DNA of 64,000 nt from assembly GCA_030386875.1 (NCBI GenBank), contig CM059563.1:51215602-51279601 (forward strand), written 5' to 3'. The stretch's first letter is position 1; every line of letters begins with the position of its first letter. This DNA comes from Morinoia aosen (taxonomy: Eukaryota; Arthropoda; Malacostraca; Amphipoda; Talitridae). The translations under genes were made by a program, and so were the position numbers. This document shows positions 47,681-57,302 of this stretch, in pieces. A model generated the notes under the pieces. The model did not search any database. It was not told the origin of the DNA and saw nothing but the letters and a program-made list of their open reading frames with translations.

Positions 47681-47801
47681 TGCGCAGCTTTCACTGAAAT
47701 TGGCTTGTGTGGTCATAAAATGCACACGTGGAATTTACTATACGTAGCTTTCACTGAAATTGCGTTGTATGGCCACAAATGCGCACGTGGAATTTAACCG
47801 G
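47681..47801. repeat. ~60-bp direct duplication, 2 copies
   Basis: Both copies contain GTAGCTTTCACTGAAATTG or its GCAGC variant, and a GCACACGTGGAATTTA block. They differ at several positions. Confidence 0.85.
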
Positions 47802-47904
47802 CCGTTGCTTTTTGTCAGTTTCGTGAGCACACAGAGAATTAATAAGAATTGCCTTACTCATCTGCTATTTCCGTAGATTTTAAATGTAGTGTTTATCTCC
47901 TTAG

Positions 47905-48235
47905 GATAGAGTACTTATACTACTAGGGAGTAGCCCTCCAACGGGAAAGTTGTGAGGTCCCGAAATGAAGGTTAGGTAATCTTTCCATTTTCCGAAATGA
48001 AATATTCCTCGTTTCGTTCAAACCACTTTTTTGGCTCCTAATTACATTTTCTTCAACGTTTATTTTCCTTGATAAACTTTCTTCACTCCTGCGTTTCGAT
48101 GCAAAGGATGAGGGGGAAATGCCTTGCGCTTAAATTCACCGTTTCCTTAATTCCGCACCAATCGGTGCCTTCTTGCTTACTCTCGTAGGAACACCTTTTT
48201 GTGGTTTGGGAGGCCTAAACTAACTCATAATCCAA
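47905..48235 (+). mobile_element. Interspersed repeat family A, copy 8 (diverged)
   Basis: The 5' head is degraded, but GAGGTCCCGAAATGAAGGTT, CCTTGCGCTTAAATTCACC, GGAACACCTTTTTGTGGTTT and GGGAGGCCTAAACTAACTCA follow the family order. It is the oldest-looking near-full copy. Confidence 0.75.
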
Positions 48236-50149
48236 TGTAATTAACTACTTATGCATCCTAGTGAGTCACGAAAGTTGTTGCCGCTGTTCAATGAGTAAAT
48301 GATTAAAATTAATTTCCTGCATGGCACTTGTATCATTTTTTCTCGAAAACCAAATCACCTTGGAAGAGCAGGCGTAGAAAATTCATGCAAGCTGAAATAG
48401 GAAAATAGCTATCGCAATGCCCGGCAGTACCCCTTAAAAATAAAAGGAAAGCCTGCATAGAATAAGGAGTACAGGAGTAGAAAAAATCAATGTGGCCTTA
48501 ATTCTTTCGCCGTCGCAAAAATCTGTCTTAATTTTAACGATTATTCAGGACTCACCAAGCGCGCTATAGCAATGAATGTGCTTCACGGAGAACGCTTTTC
48601 GGAATTCGTCCAAAAGAAAATAGTTCTGTTGGATGCTGCGAACGTTCTTCATTGAAGAGACCTTCTTTATACTCGCTCCGGAAACTGCTAGGCTTTGATG
48701 CAGCAAATGAAGGGTTCTTTCAGTTGAATAAGTGCGTATCGCAGGGCAGTGAGCTCTGCAAACATTAAGCCATTATGAACTTACAGCTCTGTCAAACTGC
48801 ACGATTTCTCTGATGTCCTTTGTTAATATTGCGCAAAAATGTGAGTAGCAATCTGATTTTAGTAGTAAATGTTAGTAGGAAAAGATGTTCCTAGGCCTTG
48901 CACACATGCCGTGAATTTTTGGCATTGATATAGCATAACATACGCATTGCTCAAGTATGATTAAACCATAAGCCATCTAAAATAGTTTCATTCGGTTCCG
49001 TGATTAATTTTTAAACACGTTTGGCATAGGCTGGCACTGGCGTCAGGTTTAAATTCTCAAAGAGAATTTAAAATGCTAAATTCAGAAAAAATGTGCATGA
49101 ATTGTTTTTAGAGAGTATTTTGAAAGTCACCTGAACAGAACCGGCTAAAACACTCGCTCATCCGTTAGCTGCTGAACATTTTTAGCGAAATCAGCGCGTA
49201 TAAATTTATTTCAATACAAACTCAAAGCAACGTCAGTCTATGCACTCCAGTTACTCAATGAACATTCATATTCTCTATTCTCGACCAATTGAGTTACTGG
49301 AAGTAGATATAAGCAACTTGGGATGAGGCGATAAACTCGTGATAGATGTGCCATTCCGATAAGACGCTGATAGAAAGAGAACCGAAGGTTGGCTCGAGGG
49401 CGGCCGAAAATGTGACCGAAGTGCTGGCTGCGGCATGCCGGGATAGAGATATCCGCTACTACACCGTCTAAAATAAGCTCAGGTATGAATGTTATTTTAC
49501 TCCTTGGGTTCTTATTTAATTATACCGCACTTGATTTTACTCTTTAATATCCCAGAGGACTTTAAAAAAGCTTCAATATATCCTATTTTTAAGGAATTTC
49601 TTCATTAATGAAATCTTCAGAGTTTACTGCCACTCTCACCCTGATAACGAGGGCCACCTGATGAAAGTGCCAGCTTAATTATGGTGATTGTAATAACAAC
49701 ACGAGTTCAAACATGCAGACGTTAAAGAGTTAACTCCGCTGTCAAGTCGGGTGTGTGAGATTGGGTCGTCGAATGTTTTATTTGTATTTTTTATTGGCAA
49801 GGACCAGATTAATGCGATGGACTGCATTATGTTTACCACGTTGACAGCGTATTGGGACATATGTTTACCATTAGGTCAATTTCTCATATGCTAACTGGTT
49901 TAAATGAGCAGCTTTTCAATTATTTCACTACATTTTATGGAATATATTTTAGCTTACCCTGCAAAATATTAACATGCTTCAAAATTTTTCACACTTCTTC
50001 AAAAAGATAGAAATACATTCGAGAGCTCAAAAGAGTTTTTCCACATTGCTACCCGCATCTCTGAACGCACGACTATTGTGCTTATCTTGGCATGCATTGA
50101 ATTTTTTCCTGTAGTCTTTGTATTCAAAATTAAATTGAGTTACAGAATC
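48236..50149. other. Unique DNA, no gene supported
   Basis: Contains a small perfect hairpin TTTAAATTCTC-AAA-GAGAATTTAAA at 49048-49072. Otherwise no feature. Confidence 0.5.
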
Positions 50150-50255
50150 AGATGACTCCATACCAAATGATGCCTTCATTCTTCCCCTCTTTGAAACACT
50201 TTTGTTGTGGTCAGGGAAACTTAAGTTAACTTATGCTCTATCATCTAATCCGTCT
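50150..50255 (+). mobile_element. Interspersed repeat family A, 3' fragment
   Basis: ACTCCATACCAAATGATGCC, CCCCTCTTTGAAACACTTTT and GGTCAGGGAAACTTAAGTTA match the last third of the family. The 5' part is absent, and the orientation is again +. Confidence 0.75.
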
Positions 50256-51997
50256 AGTAGGATTGCTGTGAAAACACTCTTGTTAAACGTCAGGCGAAGG
50301 ATTTTTGCGAAAAATCTAAAAACTTCTTAATTTCGCGCTTGCGAAGCTCTTGGCAACAAAGTGTCTACGAGTTGTTTACGGTTAATACAGATTTCCACGT
50401 TAGTTCCAAGGCGAGCCAGAGGAAAGACACATGTCTAATGATATCTTCTTTTAAGTCAATACTAGATCACCCGTGACGTGTTATTGTAACATTACTCATT
50501 AAATTTCTCTATTTTAAAGTATTCTCTTGGAAACGTATACGTATCTTTGACAACTTGTATCCGCAGTACAGGATTAGAGAATCAAACATTTTACCTTACA
50601 GTTCCAGTGCAAAAAAAAGCATGAACGATGACAACCAATTCAGCAAGCAAGCAAACCATCAAGGATACTAGAGTTTTACCAGCTCATGGAAAGGTTTCAA
50701 GGTTTATGAAACTTAAAATTCTCGAGGCAATCTTAGAGTCGTACTTTAGGGAGCACGCAGCGCGCACATGCGTCAGCACATCAACAGCAGCCGTCAACCA
50801 CCTTCAATAGACCCATTAGACCGCCCTCTGCACAGCCGCCAAAGATCCTTCCGTTAATGCACCGCCCGTATAAGAGAGCGCCGGTCCCGGCTTTCAATCA
50901 CCGCTCTTATTTTCGAGTTCTGTCGCCAGTCTCTTCCTGAAAAACTCTCCGTATTTTTTCCCGTATTTTGGATTATGATCAGTCCGCCCTCGGCGCATTT
51001 AGATTGATTGCACTTTTTAGCGACGCAATGAGCGCTCTCTGGAACGCCGGAATTGAACTTGGTTTTGGACAGAGTTTTTCTTTTGAGGACCGGCGTGAAT
51101 GTTTAATGCATCGCTCAGAGGTGATTTTTGGACGCAACTTCGTCATAGTCATGCTTGATAATGTGCAGCTTTTACATCCATGTAAACTGAGAGTGATGAT
51201 TCAAATTGCTTGACATTGAGCAAAAGTTTTCTAACGAGAACGAGAATTGTGTGAAGTTATTATTTTAAAGCTCCGAAAGTGTCGCGTGCCTAGATGTTCT
51301 CCCATGCACCACCTCAAGTGCAACAAATTACACTTGACACAGGATTTTGATATATCAAAGTTTCAATACCAGCGTATCGTCGTCTAAGAATCCTTGCATA
51401 ACTATTTTATAAAATTATGGCTCTAATTGCGTATCATAAATTCTTTAGCATTTACAAGGATATTCGATTAATTAGCTTTGTTTTTTATTATCATAATCCG
51501 ACTGGACAGTTTCTGTGGATGGGAGGATATTTTTTAGAGTTATCACAAAAAAAAATTTATTGCGTCTCTTGTGGGAAAAAATAACCAAACAAGATAAAAA
51601 ACTCGTCTAAATTTAACAATGATGCTAAAAGTAATAGAGAATTAATCGAAAATATGAACTTTGCGCTCGTTAAAAACATTTTTAACTTACACACTCTGAT
51701 ACTTAACAGTGAAATAATATAAAAAAATTCAATCAATCCCTTCAGTCCAACGCCGTATCACCTCGCTAGGAGTGCTTTGTGGACATACGCTCAGTGTATT
51801 TTCGTATTCACTGCATTGTACAAAGTAACACGACGCCATTAACAATGCTTGCTATATTCTGAGCTGCTGCATCGATTCGAAAATAAATCCGAACTTATTG
51901 TAATGGTTCCAGAAATGCTGAAAGGACTGTAAGCACTTTGATGTCCAACGCAAAGAGGTATGAATTGATATCAGTGGTCAAAGCCAAAAACTAATAA
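50256..51997. other. Mostly unique DNA
   Basis: No gene supported. A GC-rich patch at 50740-50930 contains a possible core promoter, listed separately. Confidence 0.45.
50869..50900 (+). promoter_or_regulatory. Possible TATA/Inr core promoter
   Basis: TATAAGAG at 50869 sits in a GC-rich patch and is followed 27 bp later by TTCAATC, which resembles the arthropod initiator TCAKTY. No convincing coding exon follows, so this may be chance. Confidence 0.25.
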
Positions 51998-52944
51998 CTA
52001 CACCTTTTTAGCTTCAAATTAAAATATGTGAAGTTCAATTTAAAATTTGTAAAGTTCAATTTAAAATATGTAAAATTCAATTTAAAATTTCTACAGTTCA
52101 ATTTAAAATATGTAAAGTTCCAATTAAAATATGTAAAGTTCAAATTAAAATATGTGAAGTTCAATTTAAAAATTATAAAATTCAAATTTAAAATAGATAA
52201 ATTTCAAATTAAAGTTAGTAAAATTCAAATCAAAACACTTCCAATAATTAGAAATTGTTAAGCTCTCTAACCTCTAAAGTTCTCTAATTTGAGTATTAAT
52301 CGCTGTATTTAGCCTTATTATGGTCCCCATAACTTTCACTGTTATAAATTACCTATACTATTGTAGCATGGATACTATACATTTCCTTATAAAACACTGA
52401 TATTTCAACTTTCATTCACTTTGTTATTGACCCCTTCAAGATGAACAACTTTGCGGACAATCTTTGCGGGTTTCCATTTCGCTGTCTTCTGAGAAATCCG
52501 AGTTGTCCGCAAAGTTGTTCATCTTGAAGGGGTCAATAACAAAGTGAATGAAAGTTGAAATATCAGTGTTTTATAAGGAAATGTATAGTATCCATGCTAC
52601 AATAGTATAGGTAATTTATAACAGTGAAAGTTATGGGGACCATAATAAGGCTAAATACAGCGATTAATACTCAAATTAGAGAACTTTAGAGGTTAGAGAG
52701 CTTAACAATTTCTAATTATTGGAAGTGTTTTGATTTGAATTTTACTAATTTTAATTTGAAATTTATCTATTTTAAATTTGAATTTTATAATTTTTAAATT
52801 GAACTTCACATATTTTAATTTGAACTTTACATATTTTAAATTGAACTGTAGAAATTTTAAATTGAATTTTACATATTTTAAATTGAACTTTACAAATTTT
52901 AAATTGAACTTCACATATTTTAATTTGAAGCTAAAAAGGTGTAG
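51998..52944. mobile_element. Foldback: 947-bp near-perfect inverted repeat
   Basis: The left arm 51998-52460 and right arm 52503-52944 are reverse complements separated by 42 bp. The inner ~200 bp of each arm (for example GACCCCTTCAAGATGAACAA) appear identical. The outer ~250 bp of each arm are a ~21-bp tandem repeat of AAGTTCAATTTAAAATATGT, the left arm having about one more unit. Long inverted repeats with internal tandem repeats are typical of Foldback-like elements. The ends read CTACACC..GGTGTAG; I see no clear target duplication. Open frames rich in Lys/Phe/Asn/Leu in the arms are by-products of the AT-rich repeat. Confidence 0.92.
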
Positions 52945-53109
52945 ATATCGGGAGGGTGGATGGGAATGGTATGTTTATTTGCGTGCCAGATCGCTTAACG
53001 AATTTTAAAGTACATCAGCCCCTTCCTCAAAATGTCTGACGTGGGAAACAGAAGTACTGAGATTAACCCTGTAGGTTACCTGACCAAACATATACTGTAT
53101 GTGCGTGAG

Positions 53110-53334
53110 CTCTTAATCCCTCACGGGAATACAACCACTGCATCTATGCGAATTAGCTCACCCAGAGGGAAAATGCAAGATCCTGAGCTGAGGGTTATGT
53201 ATAACTTCCTTTTGTTCAAGTAGAATCATTTTTTGTTCATTAAGAACCATCTTTTTAGGGTTTACATTTTTTCAGTGCGTACTACTTTCTTCTTTAACTA
53301 TTATCTTGTTCCATAAACCTCTTTTAATCTATCT
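53110..53334 (+). mobile_element. Interspersed repeat family A, copy 9, 5' part
   Basis: From CCCTCACGGGAATACAACCA through GATCCTGAGCTGAGGGTTAT to CCATAAACCTCTTTTAATCT. It is interrupted at 53335 by an hAT element and resumes at 53956. Confidence 0.88.
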
Positions 53335-53955
53335 CAGCAGTTCTTAACCTGGGGGGCGCGCCTCCCTGGGAAGGGGGGGGGGGGCGATTGAATTCCAGGG
53401 GGTGATGCGAGTGTCTGTGACATTCTCAAGGATGGCTTAGTGACCGTATATGTGATACGAGTTTCACCAGTGCACAAGTATAAGAATATTTTCATCGGGG
53501 TACTATTAGAATGTATACCCACCAGCCTGCAGTGTGAGATGAGCGTATCTGTGATACAAGCTTCATCAACTCCACAATTTTCGGTGCCTTAACCCAGCAG
53601 ATTGGGAGTCGGAATGAATATCACGTGTATTGGTAGGTTAGATTAGGTTGAATAGAATATCACGTGTATTGGTAGGTTAGATTAGGTTGAATAGAATATC
53701 AGCGGTTGAGAGTTGGGGAAAGTATTGGAAAGCCATAGAATAGCATGGGAAATCATGGAAAAGCCATGTTGAAGCTGAGCTGGTCCTATATCTAATCCTG
53801 TCATTTTTTTGACAGGCCGTGTGTACTCGTTTAAGGTAATTATCGATCCCCGTCATTCTTGACGGGCCGTGTACACTCGTAATTATATAAAACGAAACAC
53901 TTGCCTAAGCGGTATCCTTAAGGGGGCGTGGAAGTAAAAAGGTTATGAACCACTG
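53335..53955. mobile_element. 621-bp non-autonomous hAT element
   Basis: Left end CAGCAGTTCTTAACCTGGGG and right end CTTTTTACTTCC-complement (GGTTATGAACCACTG) form short hAT-type inverted repeats of the CAGNGGTTC type. The flanking 8-bp sequences ATCTATCT (53327-53334) and ATCTAGCT (53956-53963) are a target duplication with one mismatch. There is no transposase. The interior has a G14-type tract at 53377-53393, a 39-bp duplication, and a ~50-bp segment (CAGCCTGCAGTGTGAGATGA) shared with the 61.05-kb region. Confidence 0.9.
53616..53700. repeat. 39-bp direct duplication inside the hAT element
   Basis: AATATCACGTGTATTGGTAG followed by gttagattaggttgaatag is present twice head to tail, with a third start at 53694. 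Confidence 0.9.
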
Positions 53956-54085
53956 ATCTAGCTGTTTCAATGTGCCGGGTGTGAGGACACTCCTTGTGCG
54001 TAAGTTTCCGCGTTCCCTCCTTCCATCCTTTCTTAGTAATACCGTTTTTCTGTCTAGGGGCTCAATCCAACTTCTAATCCAATTG
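53956..54085 (+). mobile_element. Interspersed repeat family A, copy 9, 3' part
   Basis: Continues with GCTGTTTCAATGTGCCGGGT, CACTCCTTGTGCGTAAGTTT, CGCGTTCCCTCC and TCTAGGGGCTCAATCCAACT, exactly where the family sequence broke off at 53334. Confidence 0.85.
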
Positions 54086-54590
54086 TGTGCTCTAGGAAGT
54101 AATGAAAATAATACTTGATAAACGACACCTTGTAACGATAGCCTGGACTTAGAGTATGAAAGAAACTATGGATAACTTTGCTAAAACACTGTTCAGAAAT
54201 CATTCATATACTCCGGATGAAAGTTCATGAAATTGCAAGCCAACATTACTTAACGGTCAGAAAAACAGCAAACTCCATCGCAGCCGGCAAACCACAGCTC
54301 TTTTTGTGGCGTACATCACTGCAGGAAACTGCCAACCTAAGAGGAGACGTAAATCTCGATGGAGTACACTGCATTAACATTAATGGAGTACACTGCATTA
54401 ACATTAATGACAGAAAACCTGACATCCGACACCCGCCTCGTCAAATCAAGTTCCACGCTCAGTCTCTGGTGTGACGCCATGACAGGGTCCTGCTTAGAAC
54501 GACTTTATTTATGAAACTCAGCTGCGTGACTTACCCGGCGTTATGATCAATTGGTGACGGAATTTGTTATGCTGCCTTCAGTCATGAGCT
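54086..54590. other. Unique DNA with a 24-bp duplication
   Basis: GGAGTACACTGCATTAACAT plus taat is duplicated at 54360-54408. No gene supported. Confidence 0.5.
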
Positions 54591-54591
54591 T

Positions 54592-55095
54592 GTTGGGGCG
54601 GGGCTGTGGAGGGGCTGTTGCGGGGCTGTGGAGGGGCTGTGGCGGGGCTGTGGCGGGGCTGTGGCGGGGCTGTGGCGGGGCTGTGGCGGGGCTGTGGCGG
54701 GGCTGTGGCGGGGCTGTGGCGGGGCTGTGGCGGGGCTGTGGCGGGGCTGTGGCGGGGCTGTGGCGGGGCTGTGGCGGGCCTGTGGCGGGCCTGTGGCGGG
54801 GGCTGTGGCGGGGGCTGTGGCGGGGGCTGTGGCGGGGCTGCGGCGGGGCTGCGGCGGGGCTGTGGCGGGGCTGTGGCGGGGCTGTGGCGGGGCTGTGGCG
54901 GGGCTGTGGCGGGGGCTGTGGCGGGGGCTGTGGCGGGGGCTGTGGCGGGGGCTGTGGCGGGGCTGTGGCGGGGCTGTGGCGGGGCTGTGGCGGGGCTGTG
55001 GCGGGGCTGTGGCGGGGCTGTGGCGGGGCTGTGGCGGGGCTGTGGCGGGGCTGTGGCAGGGGCTGTGGCAGGGGCTGTGGCGGGGGCTGTGGTGG
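54592..55095. repeat. 11/12-bp G-rich satellite GGGGCTGTGGC, ~45 copies
   Basis: Most units are 11 bp; clusters of 12-bp units have five G. GGGG runs recur every 11-12 bp on the + strand for 0.5 kb with almost no A. The array is stop-free in all three + frames and also on - (Ala/Gly/Trp/Arg-rich and Pro/Gln/His-rich frames), which I regard as non-coding. Confidence 0.96.
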
Positions 55096-56685
55096 ACTAA
55101 GGCGGGATGGGACAGTGCCGCAGGAGCCCATCAAGACACCTGCAGAGGCTGGAGTGCACAGCAGCGGACGTGAACATCCTCGTCTGATGGAATAGAGTTG
55201 CAGGAACTCGTGAGAAATGCGGTCCCAGTTCACTCTGGACTTACTGATCATTATTTGTTGTCAAAAGCGGCTTTCCAAGAATGGCTGAAACATGTCAGTC
55301 GTGAACTGGATTAAATGTTAGCTGAACAACTGTAAACTAGAGAATTTCAATCATATCGTGAAAAGTTTTTTGAAAGATATCGTGATTAGGAGCACATGAG
55401 GAAGATTGACCAAGTTGTGCCTGTTAATTCCTGCAAAAATTAAATGGTTGATAGTTACGTCCAAATGTTCTCGCGTTAAAAGCTTGGCAAAATCTTTCTG
55501 TGGTGCACAACATCAATGCTTTGAGCTGTGACTTGCTTGTATTTGATAGAAATTACAGTCTCTTACTCGTACCCCAAAGTTATCAAAACAAATTGCATTT
55601 CATCACGCTCGGGCAGTGTAAATATCCACCCTGGTATTGTAACCCAAATCTGAACAATCGTTCGGAACCGATTCAAGCTCGCCCTCGCCACATCGTTCAA
55701 TACAGCATTTCAGTTCTTGAAACCACGATATTTTTGAGCTCATACGTAGGGGTACGCAGTTTTATTCACGGGTGACTGACTACAAAAATTTCTATTTCAA
55801 ATTTGCGAGAAACGAGCGAAATTTTACGCAAAACACAACCCAGCTAATGACGTACGGGCGCAGGCATTTTTGATCACCTTTGCGGGAGGCACACTATCTT
55901 GAGCTTCCCGATTGGTTGACATTTACTGCTTTTCTGTCACGCATTATTCAACGAGTAGTCCAAGCGTCAGTAAACCGGTGCAGCGGACGCGGCATTTGCG
56001 TTAGCTTATGCAACTATCAATGAAACGAGAGGTTCTAGTGAGGGAGGGAGCAAATTCAGAATTGTTACGAAAACAAATCGATGCTGTGATTACTGGATGA
56101 CGGGCAGAAGTGACATAATAACGTATTCAAATTTTACAAGGTTGGCCTGCTCGTCGCTTTTGATAATTGTGGAACACATCGCGAATCATTCATATACGCC
56201 GTCATTTACGTTACTTCCCATGAATGTCGGTAATGAAGCGTTCTCGTAAAAGCGTCATCATTTAGTAGACAAGTCACGAAATCAGGGATTGTAAGTTTTA
56301 CGACGCTCATCATAACAACTGGAGCAAAATGTTACTGACACAATGAGATGCTAGGAGCCATTATTTAATGTTCTTCTGATTTGTCATGTAAAGGTAAAAT
56401 CTATGTAAAATTTGCCGTAACGTTTCGCTCAACATCATCTACGCGATCTTGAACTTCTGCAACATGCATCTGTAAATCAGTCGAATAAATAAATTTCCCA
56501 AACACACTTTCTTACCAAACGAAAATTGGTATCATTGCATTATTTTGTAAAATTAGGGCTTCGATGGAAAGAGTCTGTTAGTGCTACTTCTAAATACCGC
56601 AAAAAATCCAAAGCGGAAGCTTTGTGCTAGCGATGGTTCGTTACTCTATGCCCGTAACGATCCGACAGCTGAAATAGGTCCCTCA
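55096..56685. other. Unique DNA, no gene supported
   Basis: Short open frames only; no RNA gene or transposon recognised. Confidence 0.5.
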
Positions 56686-56900
56686 ATGTTCATCATCATT
56701 GGTCAAGAGTAAACTAGGTCCCTTAATGTTCATCATCATTGGTCAAGAGTAAACTAGGTCCCTTAATGTTCATCATCATTGGTCATGAGTAAACTAGGTC
56801 CCTTATTGTTCATCATCATTTGTCAAGAGTAAACTTGATCATCATTAATGCTGATGAGTAAACTAGATCCCTTAATGTTCATCATCATTGGTCAAGAGTG
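56686..56900. repeat. 40-bp tandem repeat, ~5 copies
   Basis: Units read CCCTTAATGTTCATCATCAT then tggtcaagagtaaactaggt. The fourth boundary carries a rearranged short copy near 56840. Confidence 0.93.
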
Positions 56901-57302
56901 GTGTGTTTGAAAAGTCGCCATCCTGTATGGCAATACCTCACCGCAACAAACATGAGACCAGCTCTAGCGTGAACGCGCTGTAACGCATCACAAATGTGAT
57001 GTTCATTAAGCCGCACCCCGCAGTTAAACTCCGAGTTTTTGCATGTTCATCTCGAGCGTTTGTGAACGCCGTATTTTTGCGGTCTGACGGGATGAATTCT
57101 GGGTCTTTTGAAAGGAACTCGATTGCAGAGCGCACAAGAAAGAAGAGGCGGTGCCTCAAATGAAGTAATTAGCTGTCGCCTTACCAGCAATGAAAGACGC
57201 ATTCACTGCTTCTGTTCGTGCGGGGCCGCCGCCACTAACCAAAGAAGAACAACCTAATTGGAGCAATTAATGGCGGGTGCCATGTGAGGAGAGTTGGTGC
57301 GG
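56901..57302. other. Unique DNA before the 20-bp satellite
   Basis: A 73-codon - strand frame shows no resemblance to a known family. No other feature. Confidence 0.45.

Noticed and set aside
53630-53695. TTAGG-like telomeric sequence
   Set aside because: Only AGGTTAGATTAGG pieces within a 39-bp duplication inside the hAT element; not a TTAGG array.
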